64,000 nt of DNA from Cohnella rhizoplanae (GCF_948329515.1 NZ_CAOJCN010000015.1:62001-126000), one strand, 5' to 3'; numbered from the stretch's first letter, positions 16,808 to 25,447 are shown. Translations and numbers: made by a program. Notes: generated by a model not told the origin, from the sequence alone.

Positions 16808-18313
16808 ATGCAGCTGCCTGAATATCCCGAATCTTATTGGCGCCGGACCGCGGAGCTTCCCGTTTTCCCGAAGCTGACGCAGAACCTTGAGACCGAGTTC
16901 GCCGTCGTCGGCGGCGGCATCACGGGGCTCACGACCGCCTATCTGCTGGCCAAGGAGGGCCGCCGCGTCGCGCTGCTGACGGCGGACCGCCTGCTGAGCG
17001 GCACGACGGGCTATACGACCGCCAAAATCACGGCGCAGCATGACCTGATCTATGACGAGCTGATCTCGAATTTTGGCGAGGATAAGGCCCGGATGTACTA
17101 CGAGGCCAATGCAGGCGCGCTCTCGTTCATGCGCATTCTGGTCGCGGGACAAGGCATCGCCTGCGACTTCGTCGACGAGGATGCCGTCGTGTACGCGACG
17201 GGCGAACAAGGGCTGCACAAGCTCGAGAAGGAATACGAGGCTTATCGGAAGCTCGGCATCGAGGGCGAGCGCTACGATACGCTGTCGCTGCCGTTCGGCG
17301 CTATAGCGGCCCTATCTATGAAGCGCCAGGCCAGGTTCCATCCGGTGCCTTACGCGGCTTTTCTCGCCAGCGAGATCGTGCGGATGGGCGGGGAGATCTT
17401 CGAGGAGACGACCGTGGACAAATTTCACGATGGCGAGCCCGCCAAGTTGACCACCAAGGACGGCGATACCGTGACCTGCGACGCCGTGGCGTCCTGCTCG
17501 CATTTCCCGTTCTTCGACAACGGCTTCTACTTTGCCCGGCTGCACGCCGAGACTTCGTACGTCATCGCGGTCAAGTCGCCCTACGACTATCCGGGGGGCA
17601 TGTATATCAACGCGGACGAACCCAAGCGTTCGGTACGCGCCGTGACCTACAACGGCGAGCAACTGCTCCTGATCGGCGGCGAGTCGCACAAGACCGGACA
17701 GAGCGATTGCACGATCGAGCATTATGAAGCGCTCAAGCGATTCGCGGAGGATGCCTTCGGCGTGGACGAGATTCGCTATCGCTGGTCGACGCACGATCTC
17801 GTGACGCTCGACAAGATGCCGTATATCGGACTCGCGCGCGAGGGCACGCCCAACCTGCTCGTCGCGACAGGTTACCGCAAGTGGGGCATGACGACGAGCG
17901 CGCTCGCGGCTAGACTGCTGGCGGATACGCTGCTAGAACGCGATAATCCGTACAAGGAGCTGTTCGGCCCGTCGCGGTTCCATGCGAGTCCGGACGTGGG
18001 CACGCTGGCGAAGGAGACGGCGGACGTCGCCTACCACTTCGTCAAGGGCAAGCTGGAGTGGTTGAGAAAAGACCCCGAGGAACTGGGGCTCGACGAAGGC
18101 GCCGCGGTCCGTATCCACGGCCGGCGCTGCGGCGCGTACCGCGACCACGAGGGCAAGCTGCATAAGGTGGACACGACCTGCACGCACATGGGCTGCGAAA
18201 CGGAATGGAACGCGGGCGACCGTACCTGGGACTGCCCGTGCCACGGCTCGCGGTTTACGTTTTCCGGCGAGGTGCTGAACGGTCCGGCGAAAAAGCCGCT
18301 TCAACGCTTGTAG
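16808..18313 (+). CDS. FAD-dependent oxidoreductase with C-terminal Rieske [2Fe-2S] domain
   Basis: 501 residues preceded by GAGGAGG. Residues about 30-385 are a DAO-type FAD domain (VVGGGITGLTTAYLLAKEGRRVALL, then GTTGYTTAKIT, GYRKWGMTTSALAARLLAD). Residues about 425-500 are a Rieske domain with cluster ligands Cys458-x-His460 and Cys476-x-x-His479, and the disulfide cysteines 463 and 478 (CTHMGC, CPCHGS). This two-part architecture is common in Bacillales and cyanobacteria (YhfW-like); the substrate is not known. No twin-arginine or Sec signal, so the Rieske cluster is cytoplasmic. Both cofactor sites look intact, so electron transfer between FAD and the cluster is plausible. Confidence 0.9.
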   Translation: MQLPEYPESYWRRTAELPVFPKLTQNLETEFAVVGGGITGLTTAYLLAKEGRRVALLTADRLLSGTTGYTTAKITAQHDLIYDELISNFGEDKARMYYEANAGALSFMRILVAGQGIACDFVDEDAVVYATGEQGLHKLEKEYEAYRKLGIEGERYDTLSLPFGAIAALSMKRQARFHPVPYAAFLASEIVRMGGEIFEETTVDKFHDGEPAKLTTKDGDTVTCDAVASCSHFPFFDNGFYFARLHAETSYVIAVKSPYDYPGGMYINADEPKRSVRAVTYNGEQLLLIGGESHKTGQSDCTIEHYEALKRFAEDAFGVDEIRYRWSTHDLVTLDKMPYIGLAREGTPNLLVATGYRKWGMTTSALAARLLADTLLERDNPYKELFGPSRFHASPDVGTLAKETADVAYHFVKGKLEWLRKDPEELGLDEGAAVRIHGRRCGAYRDHEGKLHKVDTTCTHMGCETEWNAGDRTWDCPCHGSRFTFSGEVLNGPAKKPLQRL

Positions 18314-18419
18314 CCGAGCGCCTATAGAAGGGCTGCTCTTCTTTGCGCATCATACTCTCCTTTGTTTCAATCCGGCGGGCGAAGGGGAAATGTCCGCATA
18401 CGCAAAGGAGGAGATTCGC

Positions 18420-18653
18420 ATGAACGAATTCGAGCGGCCGCCGGATCTGGACGAGAAGGGCGCCGGCCCGCAGGGCGAGCGCGATCATCCCGAGCAATAT
18501 CCGACGGACAAGAAAAGCTTGTTCGACAGCTTCCTCAGCGAACGCAACGTCGATGCGATCCCCGTGGAGGACGTCGGCATCGAGAACCGGGACGAAGCGG
18601 ACAAGTCCGACAGCAAGGACGACTCTTCGAGCGAGCGGAAATATCCAGATTAA
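18420..18653 (+). CDS. Small acidic hydrophilic protein, unknown function
   Basis: 77 residues. ATG 18420 has a near-perfect AAAGGAGGAG upstream, which argues for a real gene. The product is almost entirely charged or polar, rich in Asp, Glu, Lys and Ser, with a DDSSSERKYPD end and no hydrophobic core, so it is probably disordered. It shows no family motif. The gene is followed within 10 bases by its own terminator. Such proteins in Bacillales are often stress- or sporulation-related, but nothing here proves that. Confidence 0.65.
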   Translation: MNEFERPPDLDEKGAGPQGERDHPEQYPTDKKSLFDSFLSERNVDAIPVEDVGIENRDEADKSDSKDDSSSERKYPD

Positions 18654-18661
18654 TGCGGAAG

Positions 18662-18685
18662 GCCGTCCGGCAGGGACGGCTTTTT
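18662..18685 (+). terminator. Rho-independent terminator of the small acidic gene
   Basis: Stem GCCGTCC / GGACGGC with a short loop, followed by TTTTTG. Confidence 0.8.
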
Positions 18686-18786
18686 GTTTGCACGAATACC
18701 ATCCCCTCCATCGCGGCTTTCCTGCATTCCGATCCGGACGATGTTCGTGCGGGCGGCATATGCTGCTATGCGAAGGGGGATTGGTC

Positions 18787-19122
18787 ATGGCATACCGAAT
18801 CATCGTCGATCTGTCGGACCGTATGTTATACCTGCTGGAAGAGAATACGGTCGTCAACGGGTACCCGGTCGGCATCGGCCGGATGGTGACGCAGACGCCG
18901 ACGGGAGATTTTCGCATCATCAACAAGCAGGCGCATCCCGGCGGACCGTTCGGCGCGTTCTGGATGGGGTTGTCCAAGCCGCACTACGGCATTCACGGCA
19001 CGAACGATCCGGCCTCGATCGGTCATCTCGTGTCGCACGGATGCATCCGGATGCACAACGAAGACGTCGTTGCGCTATCGCGCATCGTCCCGATCGGTAC
19101 GCGGGTGACGATACGTCCATAG
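18787..19122 (+). CDS. Single-domain L,D-transpeptidase (YkuD family)
   Basis: 111 residues from ATG 18787, with GAAGGGGGA 7 bases upstream. The whole protein is the YkuD catalytic domain. A beta start (YRIIVDLSDRMLYLLEENTVV) leads to GIGRMVTQTPTGDFRI, HGTNDP and the active-site SHGCIRMHNED with Cys86 and its preceding His84. The domain forms 3-3 peptidoglycan crosslinks or attaches proteins to peptidoglycan. Unlike B. subtilis YkuD (164 residues) it has no LysM domain, and there is no signal peptide, so how it reaches the wall is unclear. It is presumably a cortex or forespore enzyme, or exported by another route. Confidence 0.85.
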   Translation: MAYRIIVDLSDRMLYLLEENTVVNGYPVGIGRMVTQTPTGDFRIINKQAHPGGPFGAFWMGLSKPHYGIHGTNDPASIGHLVSHGCIRMHNEDVVALSRIVPIGTRVTIRP

Positions 19123-19223
19123 CAGGCGCCGGCATCCCGCAGATTAACATTTCCTGAGAAACTCGAAACCGCGCCCGATCTTTGGTAGGATAGGAGGAAT
19201 TCGAGTGTAAAGGTTGGGATGAC

Positions 19224-19871
19224 ATGACGGAAGCTGCCGGCACGGAAGAACTCGATCTTCAGGAAGCGGCCGAATTGTTCAGATTGATTTATCCCGCTTT
19301 TGCGGCGCTTCTCGACAAGGCGGAGGCCGCGAGAGGGCCGCTCAAGGAATTCCATCTGGCGATGGCCGCCGAGCATGCCAAGAGCGGGGTGCGCATCCTC
19401 GGATGGGACAGCCGCAGGGCGATCAATGCGATATTCGAGCTGTACAAGGAACATTACCTGGCGGAGGGGCGCATCGCGGCGGATCTTTGGGCTGCCGACA
19501 GTTTCGGCTGCGACCTCGAGGCCGCCATCGTCGAGTCCGAGGACGTCCGGGAGCTCGAAGAGCGGATTAAAGCCGTCGTGCTGCAAATTCGGCAGCGCGA
19601 GGCCGAGATGCAGCGGCTCCGCCGCGAATTGAGCCAGTTGGAGGAGCAGCGTGCCGAGCTTAGCCGGCCGGTCGTCCTGCACGGCTCGATCGCAGGCGCC
19701 GCCTGTGGCACCGAATCCGGCGATGCTTCAGAGACGGGCGGTCCCGGCGGGCAGCATGGCACGGGGGCTCAGGATGACGCTCGTGACAGCGATTCAAGTT
19801 CATTAGTCAGATCACGCGGGCAAGCCAGCCAGTCGGATGCTGCCTCCTCACCGGCGTTGCCGCAATTATGA
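19224..19871 (+). CDS. Hypothetical coiled-coil protein
   Basis: 215 residues, ATG with AAAGG about 10 bases upstream. Residues 1-100 are helical (EAAELFRLIYPAFAALLDKAEAARG). Residues about 100-145 form a heptad-rich coiled coil (VRELEERIKAVVLQIRQREAEMQRLRRELSQLEEQ). The last 70 residues are a disordered Gly/Ser/Asp/Ala-rich tail. No family recognised, no signal peptide or membrane segment. A terminator follows the stop. The fold suggests a dimeric scaffold or phage/sporulation-like accessory protein, but that is a guess. Confidence 0.6.
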   Translation: MTEAAGTEELDLQEAAELFRLIYPAFAALLDKAEAARGPLKEFHLAMAAEHAKSGVRILGWDSRRAINAIFELYKEHYLAEGRIAADLWAADSFGCDLEAAIVESEDVRELEERIKAVVLQIRQREAEMQRLRRELSQLEEQRAELSRPVVLHGSIAGAACGTESGDASETGGPGGQHGTGAQDDARDSDSSSLVRSRGQASQSDAASSPALPQL

Positions 19872-19890
19872 GATTATAAATGGGACAAAC

Positions 19891-19924
19891 GGCGGGTCGG
19901 TCAAGTTGTGACCGCCCGCCTTTT
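19891..19924 (+). terminator. Rho-independent terminator after the coiled-coil gene
   Basis: Stem GGCGGG(t)CGGTCA / TGACCGCCCGCC with one bulged base, loop of 5, then TTTTG. Confidence 0.8.
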
Positions 19925-20115
19925 GATTGTCCAGTTGGTTTGCGCCCTGCCGTTGAGCTTCCATATTTATACATATGAACCTCCCCATACACCTCTTTCG
20001 CCCGTTTTAACAAAATCCCCTTCGATCAGGAACAAGAACGCCGGCCACCAGATTGCCTCGCCTCCTCCCCCCTCGATTTTCATATAAAAGTCGTGCACAA
20101 GAACCCAAAATCTGC

Positions 20116-20135
20116 TATAATGAGAACAAACGTTC
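20116..20135 (+). promoter_or_regulatory. SigA -10 element followed by a LexA (SOS) box
   Basis: TATAAT at 20116-20121 is followed two bases later by GAACAAACGTTC (20124-20135). This is an exact match to the Gram-positive LexA core GAAC-N4-GTTC, inside the larger palindrome AGAACAAACGTTCT. The box would cover the transcription start, the usual position for LexA repression. The -35 (around 20093) is poor. The downstream gene starts at 20153. Confidence 0.65.
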
Positions 20136-20152
20136 TGTTCGGAGGGATCGTT

Positions 20153-21097
20153 ATGCCCAATCGCTTCTCGATTCGGGATTCTGTGCCCGACTTCAATAAG
20201 GAAGATTGCGAGCAAGCGCTGTTTGCCGCCAAGTGGCCGCACGGCTTCCGCTGTCCCCGCTGCGCGCATACGCAATATTACGATGTGTCGACGCGCAGGC
20301 GCCCGCTGATGGAGTGCCGCTCTTGCTCTCATCAGACCTCGCTTACGGCCGGCACGGTGCTCGAGGGCTCGCGTACGCCGTTGACCAAGTGGTTTCAGGC
20401 GATGTTTTTGATGCAGATCGGCATTAGCGCCCGCCTGCTGGCCGAGCTCATTGGGGTTACGTATAAGACCGCCTGGCTGATGAATCACAAGCTCCGCCAT
20501 GCCATCGGAGCCTGGGATCGCGAACGGCCGCTGGATGGCGACCTGCAGCTGCTCGGCGAATATTACGGCTATGAGTACCACCGCTATCTCGGCAGCCCGA
20601 TCATTCAGGAGGCACTGAAGCCACAGCCCGTCGTCATCGGCGCTTCTTTGGACGGAGCCGGCGATATTGTCCATTTGAAAATGAAGGCCGTCGACGGGCC
20701 GGAAGGCGACGGTCGGGCAAGGCGCGGAGTGACGGACGGCGAGGAAGCCGTGGAGCGTTTTGTACAAAAACACGTCGCTGGCGGGGAAGCAACCGGCAAC
20801 GTGGAGCATCTTGCGCGCGGCCGCCGCGGGCGGAAGGCACCGCATATGGCCTGGCGGGAGGCCGTACAGTGGTTGACCTGGACGTTCGGCGGGATCGGCC
20901 CCAAGCATCTTCAGGCCTACCTGAACGAATTCTGCTTCCGCCGCTTATTCCGCAATGACATGCTCGCCGAACTCATCGCTTGCTGCGGAACGACGGAGAC
21001 CATCACCTATCGGAGTTTGGTCGGTGCCCGCTCCGGTGTCCGGCCGATTCCCTGGGCATTCCGGCGTCCGGCGCTCAGCCATCGGCGGACGGGGTAG
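20153..21097 (+). CDS. IS1595-like zinc-ribbon transposase homologue, probably catalytically dead
   Basis: 314 residues from ATG 20153 with GGAGGG upstream. The N-terminal zinc ribbon (CPRC 34-37, CRSC 55-58) and the GTPLTKWFQAMFLM...GVTYKTAWLMNHKLR region are typical of IS1595/ISXO2-type transposases. So is the C-terminal KHLQAYLNEFCFR. In the segment where the family has its first DDE acidic residue (G-x-VEVDETY-x-G) this protein reads GDLQLLGEYYG. The later TD-x-x-x-Y position reads ATGN, so the catalytic acids seem lost although the frame is intact. I found no terminal inverted repeats or target duplication around it. With the SOS box upstream this looks like a domesticated DNA-binding protein rather than a live insertion sequence. 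Confidence 0.65.
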   Translation: MPNRFSIRDSVPDFNKEDCEQALFAAKWPHGFRCPRCAHTQYYDVSTRRRPLMECRSCSHQTSLTAGTVLEGSRTPLTKWFQAMFLMQIGISARLLAELIGVTYKTAWLMNHKLRHAIGAWDRERPLDGDLQLLGEYYGYEYHRYLGSPIIQEALKPQPVVIGASLDGAGDIVHLKMKAVDGPEGDGRARRGVTDGEEAVERFVQKHVAGGEATGNVEHLARGRRGRKAPHMAWREAVQWLTWTFGGIGPKHLQAYLNEFCFRRLFRNDMLAELIACCGTTETITYRSLVGARSGVRPIPWAFRRPALSHRRTG

Positions 21098-21263
21098 GTT
21101 CGAGCGATCGATATTAAATCGAAGCCTTCAGACTATCTAAAATTCATGATTGTACGAGTTTTGATTCGAGAACTTTCCTGACTGAAGGGGATATCGTTAA
21201 AACGGGATGAAGAGTAGTTAGCCTAGTACAGTCATCCACATATTGGAATTTGTTTCGATTAAA

Positions 21264-21296
21264 CAAGGTGGATTCGCTTGATGCGAGTCTACCTTG
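21264..21296 (-). terminator. Imperfect terminator hairpin after the hybrid kinase gene
   Basis: Arms CAAGGTGGATTCGC / GCGAGTCTACCTTG with two mismatches. On the minus strand it is followed by TTTAATCG, so the T-tract is weak. Confidence 0.5.
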
Positions 21297-21327
21297 CGGT
21301 TGTCCGGCTCAGCGTATGCCGACTTGC

Positions 21328-24300
21328 TCAGACGGACAGCTCCGATCTGCGCGCGGCGGTCTCATCCAGCGGCAGCAGGATGACCAGCCTGCAGCCGACG
21401 CCGGACTCGGCCTCGCCGATGGATACGGTGCCGCTCAGCAGATGGACGCGCTCCATCATGGCGCTGAGCCCGAAGCCCGGCTTAGCGGCGCCGTAAGGCT
21501 CGCCGTCGCTGACAAGCTCGAACCGCAGCCAGCCGCCCTGTTCGGCGAGCGAAAAGCGGAAGCGGCTGCACCGGCCGTGACGGAGGCCATTGGTGATTCC
21601 CTCCATCAGCGCGTGGTAGACGACCTTCTGCGCCAAAGCCCCCATCGGCGGCAGCGGAACGGGGCGGTATTCGAACAATACGTCCGCCTGGCCCGCGCTA
21701 TCCCGGATCAGCTCGCGCAGCGCTTCGGGCAGATCGAAGCCCGCTTCGTCGTCTTTCAACATTCGGACCGTCCGCCGGACGTCGTTCAAGCCTTTGCGGA
21801 TCATCTCGCCCGCTGCATTCATCCGCTCCACGGAACGCGGAAGGTCGCGGTCCGCGAGCTTCTTGGCCGCTTCGATCTGCACGATGGCCGCCGTCAGCGA
21901 ATGTCCGACCAGATCATGCATGTCGTGCGCGATCCGGTTGCGTTCCTCCAGCACCGACACTTCGGCCAACGCCTCCGCCGTCTCCCGGACCGATCCGGCG
22001 AGGTGCCGGTTTGCTGCCTCGAGCTCCTCCGTCCGTTTGCGGACAAGCTCCTCGAGCGAATGATGGAACTGCGCGAGCTTGAGCTGAATATCTACTCTCG
22101 CGAGCAGCTCGCCCTGGGAGAACGGCTTGGTCAGATAGTCGTTCGCGCCCGAATCGAAGCCAAGCGTCAGGCGGTCCAGCCGGTTCTGCGCGGATAACAG
22201 GATGATCGGCAGCTCGCTCGCGGACCACCGCTCGCGCGCGATGCGGCACACTTCGTAGCCGGTCTTGCCGGGCATCATCGCATCCAATAGCAGCAGGTCA
22301 GGCTTCTCCCCCCGCTCCAGCAGCGCCGCGGCGTCCGTACCGTTGGCGGCTTCGATCAGCCTGTATCCGCTGCGCCGCAGATAATGCCGCAGCACCTCCA
22401 GATTCACCGGCTCGTCATCGGCCATCAGGATCAGCGGCTGACGACGTTCGAGGCCAGGCATCCACGACTGGCCTTCAGCTTCTGCGTCTGCTTGGAGTTC
22501 TCCGTACCGGTGCAGCTGCTCCGGCAGAACGGGAAGCACCTGCCGCCCGATAGCGGCGGATTCGTCGTCGGCGCCCTCGACACCTTCGACACCCTCGACA
22601 CCCTCCGTGCCGCCAGCCGCCGCGCCGGATCCAGTTACTACTTCTCCGCGCGCCAACGGCAGCACGAAAGACAGCGTCGTCCCGCGCCCTGGAGCCGAGT
22701 CGATCGCGAGCTCGCCGCCGTGCAGCCGGACCATGCGGTTCGTGATAGGCAGTCCGAGCCCCATTCCACCGCCATAATCGGATGAAGCGGTCGCGAACGG
22801 CTCGAATAGCGCAGACAGGCGGTCCGTCGGAATGCCCGGGCCGCTGTCCGCGACGGCGATCCGGACGCCCTCGTCTTGGCGGGCCACGGATACCCGGACG
22901 GAGCCGGACTCGGTATAGCGAATGGCATTGCCGATCAGGTTGTAGAGGATCTGCTCCAGCCGGCCCGAATCGGCCTTGACCGTTAGCCTGCCTGCTGGCC
23001 GGCCATCGTCGGCGCGTTCGACCGAGAGCAGCAATCCTTTTCGCTTGGCCAAGGGTGCCAGAGCGGCCGCGACCGTCTCGCAGGCGCCTAATGCGTCCAC
23101 CGCCGTCAGCTTCAGCTTGATGTCGCCGTGCCTGAGCCTGTCCATGTCCAGAATGTCGTTCACCAGATGCAGCAACCTGTCAGCGCTGCTGCGAACGAGC
23201 ATTAGATTACGCTCCATCTCTCCGCCTACCGGTCCGGCAGCGCCGTCCAGCAGCGCATCGGCAAGTCCTGCGATGCCGTGAAGCGGCGTGCGCAGCTCGT
23301 GAGAGGTATGGCTTAAGAAATCGTCTTTGAGCCGAGACAGCGCCTCCAGCTCTCGGTTGGCGGCCTCCAACTCCGCGGCGCCCCGCTGCAGGTCCCGGTA
23401 GACGCCGGAAAAACGCCCGAGAACGACCATCAGCAGGCATACGACGAAGATGAGCAGACCGATTTCCAACGCGAACGTAAGCCCGTAATACAGCCAAGTG
23501 GGGATTTCCCCCTCCAGGCTCGTACCGAATAGACGCAAGGAATTCGCGGAGAAGTAGTAGCAGGACATGCCGACCGTCAGCGCGCCGAACCCGGTCGACA
23601 GCCACCTGAACTCCTCCGCGTCCTTCATCGCCAGCATATGCCTGCTGCGGACAAGCGAGTAGGTCATCAGAATAAAAATAGGCAGCACGAGCAGCATGGA
23701 CCACTCGAAAATCGCCAACTCATAGAGATGGCTGTCCGCGAACGACAAGCAGCCGACGAACACGGCGTAGATCAATACGCCGGCGGACAGCGCCCGATAC
23801 AGTCGGCTGTACAAGCCGCGAAGCGCCCTGCCGTAAAATCGGACGAAGCCCAGGATGCCGAGCGGAATGAGCAGATCCCTGAAATATTGAAAGTGCGCGA
23901 CGGGCAGATCCAGAAAAAGGCGCAGGGACATCAGCATGGAAAAGAAGCCGATGCCCGCGCAGCCGGTGATCACGGCGAACCAGACATACAAGGTCTCCGA
24001 CCTTCTCCGCAGGAATACGAGCAGAGAGACGGCCGATGCGGCGGTCAGCAGCACGCCGAACACCGCGGGCACCCAGTCGTTCTGGACAACCAGCCGGTCC
24101 AGCATGCGGCGGTCGCCGACGATGTGCCAATCCGTCGGCATGGCGTTCTTGTTCCATAATAACTTGAAGGCAAGGCTCCGGGGCTGGTCGCCGTGCGTCA
24201 GCTTCGCGATTCTCGCCGGGATATAATGGTTCACGTAAGGATCCGGATCGGTCATATTGTAGCTGAGCCTAAGCCTGCCGTCCTCGTACACCTCGTACGA

Positions 24301-24615
24301 ACGACCATACAGCAGCATTACGTGCGGATCGGCGGTCAGCATCTTGGGCATGTCGCGCCGCAGCCAGACGACGCCCTTGTAAGCGGAAAAGCGCGCCAGC
24401 TGCTCCGAATCCAGCGCTTGCCACCCCTCCTTGCCAAGGGCGTCTCCATCCCCCCATCGCACCAGCCAATTTCCCCGGTAAGATGCCAGTACCGAGCCCT
24501 CTGACTCCGCGTGGGAGCCTTTGAGGAATAGCGGCACGAAAAGCGCCAGCAGCACAAGCGCGCATAAAAGGAATGCCTTCAGCCCAAAAGGAAGCTTGCG
24601 TTCAGCGGTAGTCAC
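21328..24615 (-). CDS. Large hybrid sensor kinase with two kinase modules and an internal receiver
   Basis: 1095 residues from a GTG at 24615. Layout: TM1 (about 13-31), an extracellular domain of about 150 residues, seven membrane helices (about 180-410, 7TMR-DISM-like), then a coiled linker. A HisKA domain follows with His439 (SHTSHELRTPLHG), then HATPase_c (NLIGNAIRYTES, DSGPGIP, GMGLGLPI). An acidic EGVEGVEGVEG linker leads to a receiver with Asp778 (LLLLDAMMPGKTGYE) and Lys in YLTKPF. A second, HisKA_3-type kinase carries His900 (LEERNRIAHDMHDLVGHS) and an ATPase half (MEGITNGLRHG, GFGLSAMMERV). The second module matches kinases that pair with NarL/LuxR regulators, and such a regulator overlaps upstream (24602-25264). 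Probably a phosphorelay; ligand unknown. Confidence 0.9.
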   Translation of the reverse strand: MTTAERKLPFGLKAFLLCALVLLALFVPLFLKGSHAESEGSVLASYRGNWLVRWGDGDALGKEGWQALDSEQLARFSAYKGVVWLRRDMPKMLTADPHVMLLYGRSYEVYEDGRLRLSYNMTDPDPYVNHYIPARIAKLTHGDQPRSLAFKLLWNKNAMPTDWHIVGDRRMLDRLVVQNDWVPAVFGVLLTAASAVSLLVFLRRRSETLYVWFAVITGCAGIGFFSMLMSLRLFLDLPVAHFQYFRDLLIPLGILGFVRFYGRALRGLYSRLYRALSAGVLIYAVFVGCLSFADSHLYELAIFEWSMLLVLPIFILMTYSLVRSRHMLAMKDAEEFRWLSTGFGALTVGMSCYYFSANSLRLFGTSLEGEIPTWLYYGLTFALEIGLLIFVVCLLMVVLGRFSGVYRDLQRGAAELEAANRELEALSRLKDDFLSHTSHELRTPLHGIAGLADALLDGAAGPVGGEMERNLMLVRSSADRLLHLVNDILDMDRLRHGDIKLKLTAVDALGACETVAAALAPLAKRKGLLLSVERADDGRPAGRLTVKADSGRLEQILYNLIGNAIRYTESGSVRVSVARQDEGVRIAVADSGPGIPTDRLSALFEPFATASSDYGGGMGLGLPITNRMVRLHGGELAIDSAPGRGTTLSFVLPLARGEVVTGSGAAAGGTEGVEGVEGVEGADDESAAIGRQVLPVLPEQLHRYGELQADAEAEGQSWMPGLERRQPLILMADDEPVNLEVLRHYLRRSGYRLIEAANGTDAAALLERGEKPDLLLLDAMMPGKTGYEVCRIARERWSASELPIILLSAQNRLDRLTLGFDSGANDYLTKPFSQGELLARVDIQLKLAQFHHSLEELVRKRTEELEAANRHLAGSVRETAEALAEVSVLEERNRIAHDMHDLVGHSLTAAIVQIEAAKKLADRDLPRSVERMNAAGEMIRKGLNDVRRTVRMLKDDEAGFDLPEALRELIRDSAGQADVLFEYRPVPLPPMGALAQKVVYHALMEGITNGLRHGRCSRFRFSLAEQGGWLRFELVSDGEPYGAAKPGFGLSAMMERVHLLSGTVSIGEAESGVGCRLVILLPLDETAARRSELSV

Positions 24616-25264
24616 TCTGCAGCAGCTCCTTCATGATGCCGACGGCAGCGCGCCGGTCGTTGGTTCCGATCTTGCCGTAGATGACGCTGACATAGTTACG
24701 GACGGTGCCTTCGCTCATGAACAGCGTGACGGCGATCTGCTTGTTCGAATAGCCCTCGATCAGAAGCAGAATAATCCTGCGTTCGCGCTCGGTGAAAAAG
24801 AGGCCCATCTTGTGCAGCTTCGCCTCGTCGAAGTCGTACGTGTCGGTCGCCGTCAGCCTCGACGCCAGCTTGGCCGCGATGACCGGGGGCAGGAGGAGCT
24901 CGCCCTCCATCGCCTCCCGCACCGTCTGGACGACGCGCTCCGCCGCGATGTCCTTGAGCAAGAATCCGTCGGCGCCGCCCGCCATGGCGCCTACGATATA
25001 TTTGTCCTCCGCGAACGTCGTGAGAATAAGCACGATGGTCTTCGGATATTCGCTCTTGATCAGCTTCATCGACTCGATGCCGTCCATAACGGGCATCTTG
25101 ATGTCCATCAGCACGATGTGCGGCCGGTAGATGCCTGTCGCCTCGTAAGCCTCCCGCCCGTTCTCCGCCGTGGTGACGACTTCCATGTCGTCCTCCAGCT
25201 GCAGAATGGTCTGCAAGCCCTCGCGCATCAGCCGCTGATCGTCCGCGATGACGATTCGGACCAT
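24602..25264 (-). CDS. NarL/LuxR-family response regulator, partner of the large hybrid kinase
   Basis: 220 residues: receiver with Asp54 (IVLMDIKMPVMDG), Thr (LILTTFAEDKY) and Lys (FLLKDIAAE), a 35-residue linker, and a LuxR helix-turn-helix (FFTERERRIILLLIEGYSNKQIAVTLF...GTVRNYVSVIYGKIG). It is first in the operon and overlaps the kinase gene by 14 bases. The most likely phosphodonor is the HisKA_3 module of that kinase (His900), because such modules pair with this regulator class. The upstream intergenic DNA (25357-25447) carries repeated GTGAC/CATGAC boxes that could be its own binding sites, which would also place the divergent GH44 gene under its control. Confidence 0.9.
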   Translation of the reverse strand: MVRIVIADDQRLMREGLQTILQLEDDMEVVTTAENGREAYEATGIYRPHIVLMDIKMPVMDGIESMKLIKSEYPKTIVLILTTFAEDKYIVGAMAGGADGFLLKDIAAERVVQTVREAMEGELLLPPVIAAKLASRLTATDTYDFDEAKLHKMGLFFTERERRIILLLIEGYSNKQIAVTLFMSEGTVRNYVSVIYGKIGTNDRRAAVGIMKELLQSDYR

Positions 25265-25356
25265 GATGTATGCCCCCGTTCTCTCGTTAAGCGCCCCGTT
25301 CTCACCCTGATTCTAGCAGACGTCCCGGCTGACAGGATATAGCCGCGGGCAAAGCA

Positions 25357-25447
25357 GTGACCGATGCATGACCGATTGCGCCGCGTCATAGGCCTAACGG
25401 TCCATGTCATGTGACCGCCATGACGAATAGTGGTGACAGACCGTCAC
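25357..25447. promoter_or_regulatory. Cluster of GTGAC/GTCAT boxes between the response regulator and GH44 genes
   Basis: Boxes on the plus strand: GTGACC 25357, CATGACC 25367, GTCAT 25385, GTCATGTGACC 25406-25416, CATGAC 25419, GTGACA 25433, GTCAC 25443. The last two form a GTGAC-5-GTCAC inverted repeat. Spacings of 9-13 bases recur. The site resembles the tandem operator upstream of des. Confidence 0.5.

Noticed and set aside
20153..21097. Active insertion sequence
   Set aside because: No terminal inverted repeats or target duplications were found around it, and catalytic residues appear changed.
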